Below, one piece after another: positions 52,797-62,566 of a stretch of 64,000 nucleotides of DNA. Where the stretch lies: the NCBI GenBank assembly GCA_919902505.1, contig CAKKRE010000027.1, positions 1 through 64,000 of the forward strand, in the 5' to 3' direction. Source of the stretch: Nitrospiraceae bacterium. GTDB taxonomy: Bacteria > Nitrospirota > Nitrospiria > Nitrospirales > Nitrospiraceae. The notes beneath the pieces are model-generated. The model saw only the letters and a list, made by a program, of their open reading frames with translations. It ran no database searches and had not been told where the DNA came from. The translations under genes and the position numbers were made by a program. Position 1 is the stretch's first letter, and each line of letters opens with the position of its first letter.

Positions 52797-54593
52797 TTAG
52801 AGCACCGTGGTCCAGGAGGGACTGACGGCGAAGGCGGCGTTGATCAGACCGACGTGGGAATAGGCTTGAGGAAAGTTCCCGAGCTGGGTGCGGGTTTCGG
52901 GGACGAAATGTTCTGAGAAGAGCCCGAGATGGTTTGCGCCGGTCAGGACCTGGGCCATGATCTGCTGCGCCTCCGCCATCCGTCCAAGTCGCGCGAGTCC
53001 CTGGACGACCCAGAAGGAACAGATGACAAAGCTGGATTGTGGCCGGCCGAAATCGTCGGTGCGCAGGTAGCGGAAATAAAATCCGGTTTCTTTCCCGCCC
53101 GCCTGCACGGCCAGCGCACGCGCAATGCTCTGCATCGTGGATTCGCACACCTCCCGGTTTGGAAACCCGAGAATCGCCGCCTGGGCCAGCGAGGCATCGT
53201 AGGTGTCGTCTTTGGGGCCGTTGCGTAGCGAGCCGTCTTTGGTGGCGTTCAACAGCGCCTGCGCGGCCCGCGCCCGCGCGGCATCGAGGTCGAGCGTCAA
53301 CGAGGGGAGAAATCCCGCCTTGTGCATGCGATGAGCCCGATCGAGCCCGGCCCAGCACATCAGATTCGAAAACGAATGTTCCTGCCAGCCGTTGCGAATC
53401 TCCCACAACCCTGCATCCGGCTGGGCGATGGTTCGATCGCAGAGTCGGGCCAGGTTGGCGACGAGTTGTTCCTGGTCCTTGGTCCGGAGATCGTAGAAGC
53501 GGTTGTCGGTGAAGATCGGGGTCAGCGCGAGGACCAGTTCGCCGTAGACATCGTTTTGGATATGTTCGGCGGCCTGATTGTGATTGCGCACCGGCGCGCT
53601 GCCGCAGAAGCCCGCCCAGTTCCGGTGTTCGGTTTCCGGCAGCGGGAGATCCTGGCTGAGCGTATACACCGGAGCGAGTCGCTCCCGCGAATGTTCATGC
53701 GTATAGGCGATGTTGAGCAGGAATTTGAGAAACCCTTCCATCTCTTCGAAGTGCCCGAGATTGTGAAAGGCAGTCAGAGAAAAATAGGCGTCACGCAGCC
53801 AGCAGTACCGATAGTCCCAATTCCGCGGTCCGCCCGGTTCTTCGGGGAGGCTGGTGGTCAAGGCGGCGAGGATGGCGCCCGTGTCTTCGTAACAATGGAG
53901 TTTGAGCGCGAGCGCGGAACGAATGACTTCTTCCTGGTGCAGCACGGGAATCGAGCAATGTTTCACCCACATGCGCCAGTAGCGGGTCGTCTGGTCGAGG
54001 AACTCGTGACTGACCTTGGCGAGATCGTCTTCGATGCCCAGGCCCCAGGTGAGCGCAAAGTACGTTTTCTCGGTGAGGGCGAAGGGGCGTTCCTCGTACA
54101 AGTAGGTCAGGGGCATGTTGGTCAACAGCCGGAGGTATTCCCCGCGGATGTCGTACCGGACGTGACTGTTGCCGCGCATGCCGCGGGTATAGTCTTTTCC
54201 CCATCCCGTGACCGGGCGGCAGCTCACGCGGATGGAGGGAGTGCCGGCCAGCGGTTCGACGATGCGAAAGAGGGCGGCGGGACGGTACACGCGGCCGTAC
54301 TGCTCGAAGCGCGGGCAGAAGTCCGTGATCCTGAAGGCGTCGCCCTTTGACGTGGACACCTCGGTCACCAGGATATTTGTATTAGGAAGGTAGCGTTGCG
54401 TTGTCTTGACTTGAGCGGAGCTGGTAGGGCTTGATATGGAAAAGTGCCCTCCCTCCGGATCGAGGATTCGACCGAAGACCGGATCGCTATCCGGTCTTGG
54501 CAGACAGAGCCAGTCCACAGACCCGCTTTCATGAATATGGGCGGAGACGTGGCAATTGCCGATGAGTCCGTAGGGGTACATGCCCCCGACCAT
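52797..54593 (-). CDS. GH15 family glycoside hydrolase (glucoamylase/trehalase-like)
   Basis: A 598-residue GH15 enzyme without signal peptide. The N-terminal beta-sandwich (YGLIGNCHVSAHIHESGSVDWLCLPRPDSDPVFG) precedes the alpha/alpha barrel with RNWDYRYCWLRDAYFSLTAF (substrate-binding W-L-R-D-A) and HIQNDVYGELV. The catalytic Glu residues are likely in QNDVYGE and GLWEIRNGWQEHSFS. GH15 includes glucoamylases, glucodextranases and bacterial trehalases. Divergent placement beside otsA-otsB (38 bp apart) favours a trehalose-related substrate. Length is normal. Confidence 0.92.
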   Translation of the reverse strand: MVGGMYPYGLIGNCHVSAHIHESGSVDWLCLPRPDSDPVFGRILDPEGGHFSISSPTSSAQVKTTQRYLPNTNILVTEVSTSKGDAFRITDFCPRFEQYGRVYRPAALFRIVEPLAGTPSIRVSCRPVTGWGKDYTRGMRGNSHVRYDIRGEYLRLLTNMPLTYLYEERPFALTEKTYFALTWGLGIEDDLAKVSHEFLDQTTRYWRMWVKHCSIPVLHQEEVIRSALALKLHCYEDTGAILAALTTSLPEEPGGPRNWDYRYCWLRDAYFSLTAFHNLGHFEEMEGFLKFLLNIAYTHEHSRERLAPVYTLSQDLPLPETEHRNWAGFCGSAPVRNHNQAAEHIQNDVYGELVLALTPIFTDNRFYDLRTKDQEQLVANLARLCDRTIAQPDAGLWEIRNGWQEHSFSNLMCWAGLDRAHRMHKAGFLPSLTLDLDAARARAAQALLNATKDGSLRNGPKDDTYDASLAQAAILGFPNREVCESTMQSIARALAVQAGGKETGFYFRYLRTDDFGRPQSSFVICSFWVVQGLARLGRMAEAQQIMAQVLTGANHLGLFSEHFVPETRTQLGNFPQAYSHVGLINAAFAVSPSWTTVL

Positions 54594-54631
54594 AAGAGAT
54601 TTTCATCTCAAAGTAAACTGCAGGAGCAACA

Positions 54632-56863
<2,232 letters not shown>

Positions 56864-56871
56864 TCACACCG

Positions 56872-57645
56872 ATGCAGGACGTGCTCAGCGCTCCAGGCAA
56901 ACGCATCCTGAGTCACTTGGCCGGGCAGGCCGAGGCGTTGTTTGCCTTCGATTTCGACGGCACGCTGGCGCGAATCGTTCAAGACCGGCATGCTGCCGTC
57001 CTCACCCACCCTATTCGCGATGCCCTGCATGCCCTGGCCGTGACGGCGCCGACGGCGGTCATTTCGGGGCGCTCACTCGACGATCTTCGCCCTCGCGTAG
57101 ACGGCATTCCCGCCCATCTCATCGGCAATCACGGGCTCGAAGGGTTGCATACATCGGAGCGGGTCATGCACCAGGCCCAGGATTGCTGCCGCGCCTGGCT
57201 GAAGACGGTGTCCAAAGACGAGCGAGATCTGACGCGAGCGGGAGTGGTGGTCGAGGACAAGACCTATTCGGTCACGTTTCATTATCGGCAGGCGTGCTCA
57301 CCGCAGCTCGCGCGTGAGGCGATCTTTCATACCGTGTCGATGTTGTCGCCTGCGCCCAGGCTCGTGTTGGGCAAAGCCGTGGTGAATGCCATCCCCTCCG
57401 GCAATCTGCACAAAGGGTCCGCGATGTTAGAGCTGATGCACCAGCTGAAGAGTACCGGTGCCCTGTACGTCGGCGATGACGATACCGATGAGGATGTGTT
57501 TTCGCTGCCGGATGAGCGCATCGTCACCGTGCGGATCGGAAAGAAGTCTGCATCTGCCGCACAATGGTATCTTGCGCGGCAGTCGCAGATCGGACTCTTG
57601 CTGCAATATCTTACCCGGGCGCGCAGCCGTAGGGCCTCTGTCTAG
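56872..57645 (+). CDS. otsB: Trehalose-6-phosphate phosphatase
   Basis: A 257-residue HAD-family phosphatase. FAFDFDGTLARI carries the nucleophile Asp motif, VISGRSLDDLRPRV is motif 2, the cap has LIGNHGLEG, and GDDDTDEDVF gives the late metal-binding Asp residues. It removes phosphate from the product of the adjacent OtsA. ATG 56872 begins 8 bp after the otsA stop and precedes the first conserved block; the frame is open upstream within otsA. The TAG stop lies in the CTAG edge of a repeat element. Confidence 0.95.
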   Translation: MQDVLSAPGKRILSHLAGQAEALFAFDFDGTLARIVQDRHAAVLTHPIRDALHALAVTAPTAVISGRSLDDLRPRVDGIPAHLIGNHGLEGLHTSERVMHQAQDCCRAWLKTVSKDERDLTRAGVVVEDKTYSVTFHYRQACSPQLAREAIFHTVSMLSPAPRLVLGKAVVNAIPSGNLHKGSAMLELMHQLKSTGALYVGDDDTDEDVFSLPDERIVTVRIGKKSASAAQWYLARQSQIGLLLQYLTRARSRRASV

Positions 57646-57822
57646 CCCGGACTATTCATGAATACCTGCTCCGGCGTCCGATCCTCTCGCCCGGCGAGGT
57701 TGTTCTCGTTCGGCCTCCTCGACGGACTGCGAGCACGCCTGCGTCGGCCTCACGTGCGAGCAGCCTCGGCGGGCTTCCGTCTCGAACGCCTCGCGACGGC
57801 ATTCATGAATAGTCCGGGCTAG
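57642..57822. repeat. TATTCATGA inverted-repeat element, family A
   Basis: The element is bounded by exact CTAG at 57642-57645 and 57819-57822, with termini CCCGGACTATTCATGA and TCATGAATAGTCCGGG. The interior is near-identical to the copy at 29288-29468. Both flanking genes, otsB from the left and the macrodomain gene from the right, end with their TAG stop in these two tetranucleotides. Confidence 0.85.
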
Positions 57823-58304
57823 GCTTCCTGTGCGGCCACCCCTTTTTTGTACTGACCGTAGACGTACACAGGAATATTCAGGTCTTTCAAGGCCTGCTGG
57901 AGCAAGGGATAGACCTTCTCCCATTCCAGTCCGCCGACTCCCGTGGCCAGACGCGGCAGCGCCAGGCTCTTGACCTGATGCTCCTGCAGTTCCTTCTTCA
58001 ACGCCTGGAGCGCATGATTGACGTTGGGCAAGGTGGCCTTTCCGGGATGATCCTGATCGCTGGCCGGCGGCTCTTGCGTAAACAGATTGATGATGACCGG
58101 GGAATTCGGACCTTTCCAGGACCAGGCGCCGCCCGGGTCGGGATTGTACGTTTGGCAATAGTGGCGAAAATCTTTGTACATGCCGGGCCACTGCTCGCGG
58201 AGTGACAAGGCCAAGCCCTGTTTGAAATTGTCGTGGGGGGCAATGCCGTGTGCGATCGCGCCGGCGGTGGATAGAAGGATGTCTCCGGTCACTTCCTTGA
58301 GCAT
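57819..58304 (-). CDS. Macrodomain protein (ADP-ribose-binding)
   Basis: A 161-residue stand-alone macrodomain: KEVTGDILLSTAGAIAHGIAPHDNFKQGLALSLREQWP (ADP-ribose-pocket strand and loop), INLFTQEP, LALPRLATGVGGLEWEKVYPLLQQAL (the G-V/I-G-G-L loop contacting the distal ribose). Such proteins bind or hydrolyse ADP-ribose adducts. ATG 58304 follows AAGGAGG; the in-frame upstream codons add unrelated residues. It is convergent with otsB across the shared repeat element. Confidence 0.92.
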   Translation of the reverse strand: MLKEVTGDILLSTAGAIAHGIAPHDNFKQGLALSLREQWPGMYKDFRHYCQTYNPDPGGAWSWKGPNSPVIINLFTQEPPASDQDHPGKATLPNVNHALQALKKELQEHQVKSLALPRLATGVGGLEWEKVYPLLQQALKDLNIPVYVYGQYKKGVAAQEA

Positions 58305-58524
58305 GACTGACGCCTCCTTGATTGAGGAATACGGTCCTGTCTTATCCCATAAGGCTGCGTCCGGTTTAATCAATGCACTGCTGGAAGAAATTTCATCCGC
58401 GACCGGGAGTGCGACTCGTTCTATCGCCGAGTCAGCCGCTCGCCATGACGGTGTGCAGGCATCTGTTTCATGAAGTGGTCGTGGGAGGAAGCGCGCGTCT
58501 CAGTCAGCGGAGGGAGGCACTATT

Positions 58525-59358
58525 GTGGAGAAGGATGAGATGAAGGCTTATCGCATTGAGCCTGGCTGCCGACTGGTATTAAAACGGTTCGATCCCGATG
58601 ACACCGGGGCGTACAAGAAGAACGAAGATGGAAAGGCGAAGGCCAAGGCGGCGGCGGATGAACTCATTGCGACACTCGATCAATTGCAGGAACGTCTCTA
58701 TGCCAACGGCACGCGCGCCCTGTTGATCGTGCTGCAGGGCATGGACACCAGCGGTAAGGACGGCACGATCCGGAGTGTGATGTCGGGGGTCAATCCGCAA
58801 GGCTGCAAGGTGGTGTCTTTTAAGACGCCTTCCGCTGAAGAGCTCTCTCACGACTTCCTCTGGCGCGTACACCAGAAGGCGCCCGCCAAGGGCCAGATCG
58901 GAATCTTCAACCGCTCGCACTATGAAGACGTGTTGATTACGCGGGTGCATGGTTGGGTCTCGGACAAGGTGGCGAGGCGCCGATTCAATCAGATCAAGGA
59001 ATTCGAGGAACTCCTTGCCGAGAACGGGACAGCCATTCTGAAATTCTTTCTCCATATTTCGAAAGATGAACAGAAGGCCCGGCTGGAAGCCCGCATTCAC
59101 GATCCCGAAAAACGGTGGAAATGGAATTCCGGGGATCTCGAAGAGCGCACACTGTGGGACGAGTATATAACGGCGTTCGAAGAGGTGATCGCGGCCACCA
59201 GCACGGACCAGGCCCCCTGGTACATCGTGCCGGCCAATCGAAAGTGGTATCGCAATCTCGTGGTGGCGGAACTGGTCGTTCAGGCGCTCACCGCGATGAA
59301 GCTCTCGACCCCTCCGGCCCCGAAGGGAGTGAATTTCAAGACGCTGAAGATTGTCTAG
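58525..59358 (+). CDS. ppk2: Polyphosphate kinase 2 family protein
   Basis: A 277-residue PPK2 (polyphosphate:nucleotide phosphotransferase). Walker A is GMDTSGKDGT (in IVLQGMDTSGKDGTIRSVMSGVNPQGC), the lid and PPK2 motifs are FLWRVHQKAPAKGQIGIFNRSHYEDVLITRVH, and the end has HDPEKRWKWNSGDLEERTLWDEYI. It uses polyphosphate to phosphorylate AMP or ADP; subtype cannot be fixed by eye. GTG 58525 was chosen because GGAGGGAGG lies 7 bp upstream; an in-frame ATG follows at 58540. The TAG stop is within the CTAG edge of the next element. The gap back to the macrodomain gene shows no other feature. Confidence 0.93.
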   Translation: MEKDEMKAYRIEPGCRLVLKRFDPDDTGAYKKNEDGKAKAKAAADELIATLDQLQERLYANGTRALLIVLQGMDTSGKDGTIRSVMSGVNPQGCKVVSFKTPSAEELSHDFLWRVHQKAPAKGQIGIFNRSHYEDVLITRVHGWVSDKVARRRFNQIKEFEELLAENGTAILKFFLHISKDEQKARLEARIHDPEKRWKWNSGDLEERTLWDEYITAFEEVIAATSTDQAPWYIVPANRKWYRNLVVAELVVQALTAMKLSTPPAPKGVNFKTLKIV

Positions 59359-59551
59359 CAGGCTGCGGAAACAGTCCACCAGCGGCGTTCTCGCAAGACA
59401 CGGCCACCTCACCGCCTCGGCGGCGTTCACAAACGTGACGCGCGTTATTCCGCGCGTCGTGAACCTCAGAGGCTCACCTTACGGCGAGAGTACGATTCGC
59501 CTCTTCGCTTGCTGCGGCCTTGCTGGACGGCCTTTTTCCGCAGCCTGCTAG
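59355..59551. repeat. GCAGGCTGCGGAAA inverted-repeat element
   Basis: CTAGCAGGCTGCGGAAACAG at the left and CCTTTTTCCGCAGCCTGCTAG on the right are inverted repeats with exact CTAG edges. It shares the right-hand interior (ACGATTCGCCTCTTCGCTTG, then GCGGCCTTGCTGGACGG) with 48559-48689 but is 66 bp longer, the extra part being internal. The right CTAG (59548-59551) is shared with the next element. Confidence 0.8.
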
Positions 59552-59684
59552 GAGCCTGTCCGACATTAGGAAACACGAAAATTTCGACGTGCACATTTGG
59601 CTCAGGATCAACGATCTCGCTTCGGTCAATATGATTTCATCCCCCCAAATCGGTCTTTTTCGGCAATGTCGGACAGGCTCCTAG
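59548..59684. repeat. GAGCCTGTCCGACATT inverted-repeat element
   Basis: CTAGGAGCCTGTCCGACATT opens and AATGTCGGACAGGCTCCTAG closes this 137-bp unit, a perfect 20-bp terminal inverted repeat including CTAG edges. The interior is A/T-richer and has no ORF. It abuts the preceding element through a common CTAG, showing insertion of one element at the edge of the other. The short gap from 59685 to 59796 holds no gene. Confidence 0.85.
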
Positions 59685-59796
59685 GGGGCGGGTGCTCGCA
59701 TGGGCGGGCCCCTACGGTCCCGGCTGGTGGCGGCCACTACACTCGGTTACACTGCAGCTTGTCTTGCAGGCGCTCGTCTAACCAGGAGTGTGAATC

Positions 59797-60678
59797 ATGC
59801 AGAGAAGATGGCCGATTGTTGTCGCGACCGTTGCGCTGAGTCTCGCTCCCCTCTCTGCGCGCGCCGGTGAGTTTGAAGGCGTGCTCCACATGACGACCAG
59901 TCACGCGGACACCGGTATGAAGAGCGCGATGGACTGGTATCTCAAGGGTGACAAGGGCCGCATGGAAATGTCGCGCGGCGAAGGGCGCACGAGCGTCATG
60001 ATCTTCGACGCTACGACCAGAACGATGCAGATGGCGATGCCCGGGCAGAAGTCTTATATGGAATTCAGCCTGGCGGGTGAGCGTGGAGAACATCTCACGG
60101 AGGCGTTTGAACATCAGATCGTCGAACGGACGGGCAAGACCGAAACGATTGCGGGATCTAGCTGCGAGATTTGGCGCATCACCGACAAGGAACCGCATCG
60201 ACTGAAGAGCCACGTCTGTGTGGCCAAGGGATTCGGAAAAGCCGCGACGTTCTGGGCTGATCCGAAGGATGCGCGGCGGTCTTCGCAGCCCGGCTGGATG
60301 AAGCAACTCGCCGAGGAGGGAGGATTCGCCATCCGGAGCATTCAGTATGACGAAGCGGGCAAGGAATCCATGCGCATGGAAGTGACCAGCATCGACAAAA
60401 AGAGCTTGGATGCCGGCCTCTTTGCCTTCCCGGCCGACTGGGCGAAGCAGGACATGTCGGCGATGCAGGAACGGATGAAGGCGATGCGCGAGCAAAAGGG
60501 GCAGGGTGCGGCGGATTTCTCCAAGATGATGGAGGAGATGAAGAAACGCAAAGCCGCGCGCCGCAGTGCGGGTGAGCCGGCCGGTGAGGCCGGGCGGCAA
60601 CCGGATATGCAAGAGATCATGAAGCAACTCGGCGAGGCGATGAAAAAACAGCCGGTACAACCGCAAGGCGGACAGTAG
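59797..60678 (+). CDS. DUF4412-like secreted protein
   Basis: A 293-residue protein with a signal peptide (MQRRWPIVVATVALSLAPLSARA). A beta-rich DUF4412-like domain follows: FEGVLHMTTSHADTGMKSAMDWYLKGDKGRMEMSRGEGRTSVMIFDATTRTMQMAMPGQKSYMEF, then IAGSSCEIWRI and VCVAKGFGKAATF, with a conserved Cys pair. The last 80 residues are helical, Met/Lys/Glu-rich and of low complexity. It probably resides in the periplasm or cell surface. It is paralogous to the next gene, 31 bp downstream. Confidence 0.8.
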   Translation: MQRRWPIVVATVALSLAPLSARAGEFEGVLHMTTSHADTGMKSAMDWYLKGDKGRMEMSRGEGRTSVMIFDATTRTMQMAMPGQKSYMEFSLAGERGEHLTEAFEHQIVERTGKTETIAGSSCEIWRITDKEPHRLKSHVCVAKGFGKAATFWADPKDARRSSQPGWMKQLAEEGGFAIRSIQYDEAGKESMRMEVTSIDKKSLDAGLFAFPADWAKQDMSAMQERMKAMREQKGQGAADFSKMMEEMKKRKAARRSAGEPAGEAGRQPDMQEIMKQLGEAMKKQPVQPQGGQ

Positions 60679-60709
60679 TTCCACGCATACGGACTGAAAG
60701 GAGAGCGAC

Positions 60710-61423
60710 ATGCGTACGGTCATGCTGGGCCTGGCGGGAGGCGTCCTGCTGATGGCTGTTGCGGTAGTGGTGTCGGCGAGTGATTTTGAGGGCCTCATGC
60801 TCCTGAATGAGACGAGCGACGGGACGACCATGCAGCAGCAGTGGTTTCTGAAGGGCGACAAGCTGCGGTTTGAGGAAACGGGCCCGGATGCGGACAAGGG
60901 CGCCATGATCTTCGATGCAAAAAAGAAGGTGATGTACAGCCTTCAGCACGACGAAAAGATTTATATGGAAATCCCCACGGGGGAGACGTCCAAGGCTGCG
61001 CCGGACATGTCGGAGGATGTTGTGGTCATCAAGGCTGGAAAGCGCGATCAGGCCGCTGGGTATCCGTGCGAGATCTATCATACGAAAGACAAGTCGGACG
61101 GCAGCACCGGCGAGCTCTGTATCGCGAGGGGGATCGGGAATGCGGCCATGTTCGGGATGATGAGCGCACAAGCGGGCGGTGCTTCGTTGTTGCCGGGGTG
61201 GATACGTGAACTGTTCAAGGACGGCGGGTTTCCGATCAAGGGTGTGGATCGTGACGCCAAGGGGAATGAGGAGGCTCGCTGGGAAGTCGTGAACATCAAA
61301 AAGAAAAGCCTCGACGATGCGTTGTTCCTCCCTCCCGCCGACTACAAGAAACAGGACATGGCCGTGATCAGGCCGCAGTCCGGCGATGCGATGAAAGAGA
61401 GGCGGTCACCGGCGGACCGGTAA
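60710..61423 (+). CDS. DUF4412-like secreted protein, paralogue
   Basis: A 237-residue protein with signal peptide (MRTVMLGLAGGVLLMAVAVVVSA). It aligns with the preceding gene along the whole domain: FEGLMLLNETSDGTTMQQQWFLKGDKLRFEETGPDADKGAMIFDAKKKVMYSLQHDEKIYMEI, then AAGYPCEIYHT and LCIARGIGNAAMFG. The Cys pair is kept, but the Met-rich C-terminal tail is absent. A tandem duplication; function unknown. AAAGGAG precedes ATG 60710. Confidence 0.8.
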   Translation: MRTVMLGLAGGVLLMAVAVVVSASDFEGLMLLNETSDGTTMQQQWFLKGDKLRFEETGPDADKGAMIFDAKKKVMYSLQHDEKIYMEIPTGETSKAAPDMSEDVVVIKAGKRDQAAGYPCEIYHTKDKSDGSTGELCIARGIGNAAMFGMMSAQAGGASLLPGWIRELFKDGGFPIKGVDRDAKGNEEARWEVVNIKKKSLDDALFLPPADYKKQDMAVIRPQSGDAMKERRSPADR

Positions 61424-61495
61424 GGCTGCGCGCTGCCTGCCATCGGATGACGGCGGTCGGTCGGGCCGTCACCGGGGCACCAACGAGACCCTGTA

Positions 61496-61946
61496 TTGAC
61501 AGAACTTTTCGAGGAGCGTAGATAGGATTTGCGGCCCGACTCCATCGTGGTAGCTGGGAGACCGGACAGACCGCGCGGCTGCCGTCTAGATCTCCCACTG
61601 AGTCCCGCAACGGAAAGGAGGGTGGACGATGAACGATACGACTCCACCTGGCCCGTACGGCCTGCCGGATTGAAGGCAAGCGTCTCGTCGGTTCTGTCGG
61701 CCGGTTCTCTCTCGGCTATGCCTTGCGGCATCGAAGACGCACCGATCTCCATCATCGCGTCATGCCTCTAAGCGGAGGGCTGGTGTCGGTTTCTACACGT
61801 CGCCTGTTGATGGCAGGCTGTTGTTCTCCGGCGAGATGTTCTTCCCTCTTGTTCGACTCGGCGGGTCTTCACGGGCCGCTACATCACGGACAGCACTCGG
61901 CGTCCTAAGCGCCACCCAAGGGCTCCTGTCCAAGCAGGGGCCCTTG
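61496..61946 (+). ncRNA. Candidate structured small RNA unit 1 with tiny ORF
   Basis: A promoter-like TTGACA (61496-61501) - 17 bp - TAGATA (61519-61524) is followed by a 14-codon ORF at 61629-61673 (MNDTTPPGPYGLPD) behind AAGGAGGG. Next come a hairpin ATGCC-TTGC-GGCAT (61718-61731), a GGCGTCCTAAGCGCC hairpin (61899-61913) and a 12-bp stem-loop at 61917-61946. The next unit repeats the same order and the same 450-bp length. No long ORF shows plausible protein features. What it does is unknown. Confidence 0.55.
61629..61673 (+). CDS. Putative 14-residue peptide in unit 1
   Basis: ATG 61629 to TGA 61671-61673 encodes MNDTTPPGPYGLPD, with AAGGAGGG 6 bp upstream, one of the best ribosome-binding sites in this region. 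The counterpart in unit 2 (MEELTPPD) shares M-acidic-TPP and the final PD. It could be a leader peptide, a small product of a dual-function RNA or a coincidence. Confidence 0.4.
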   Translation: MNDTTPPGPYGLPD

Positions 61947-62014
61947 CCGTAACGAGGGCTCGAACCGGCCTATCGGATTCGGATCAGGAAATATGACTAG
62001 GGCCGATTTTTCTC

Positions 62015-62466
62015 TTGACAGGATTTTCTAAGGAGCGTAAGACGGGACTGTGTATTCCAAGGGCTGTGTTAACCGTGACGAGGCGATGGACAGTGCGCGC
62101 CTGTTCGGGAGACCTCGCCACTCCTCAACCGGGGAGGTTCACAGATGGAAGAACTTACGCCACCGGACTAGGGCGGCCCGCAGAGTTGAGGGTGGGCTGA
62201 TCGTCGGTCGGGTTTGACGATCCTTCGCTGGCTTGTGCCTCTCGGCACTATCCGATAACCGGATAACAGCCACCCAAAAAGAGAAGGATTCGATCCAAAC
62301 ACGAGGCACACAAGTTTCCTGGGGTAGACTATCCCCCGACGGACATCCTGATACCCTGTCTTCTCGAACGGGTCCTGAGTTTCCGACAACATAATCGACT
62401 GTCGGCGTCCCAAGCGCCATCCACGGGCGACCTCCCACCGCAGTGTAGGGTCGCCCGTGGCATTTT
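62015..62466 (+). ncRNA. Candidate structured small RNA unit 2 with tiny ORF
   Basis: TTGACA (62015-62020) - 17 bp - TAAGAC (62038-62043); the spacer ends AGGAGCG exactly as in unit 1. An 8-codon ORF at 62145-62171 (MEELTPPD) lies behind GGGGAGG. A hairpin GTGCC-TCTC-GGCAC (62235-62248) corresponds to ATGCC-TTGC-GGCAT of unit 1, with the outer pair changed from A-U to G-C (co-variation). GGCGTCCCAAGCGCC (62404-62418) is followed by a 12-bp terminal stem (CCACGGGCGACC / GGTCGCCCGTGG) and CATTTTA. Confidence 0.55.
62145..62171 (+). CDS. Putative 8-residue peptide in unit 2
   Basis: ATG 62145 to TAG 62169-62171 encodes MEELTPPD, with GGGGAGG 7 bp upstream. It is the positional and sequence counterpart of the 14-residue peptide in unit 1. 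Too short for any family assignment; support comes only from conservation between the two units and the ribosome-binding sites. Confidence 0.38.
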   Translation: MEELTPPD

Positions 62467-62566
62467 ATGCGACCCGGTCTTCCGCCCTTGTTCCTTCCTT
62501 CTTCCATGGCATACAGTCCCAAGAGTTGCTGATTCTGAATCACGTGCCGTGCCATGGGAGGTCCCT

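Noticed and set aside
61529-61771. 80-codon frame across RNA-like unit 1, and a 61-codon frame (62015-62200) across unit 2
   Set aside because: They occupy corresponding positions but their translations are unrelated and Arg-rich, whereas the hairpins are preserved, so protein coding is the poorer explanation.
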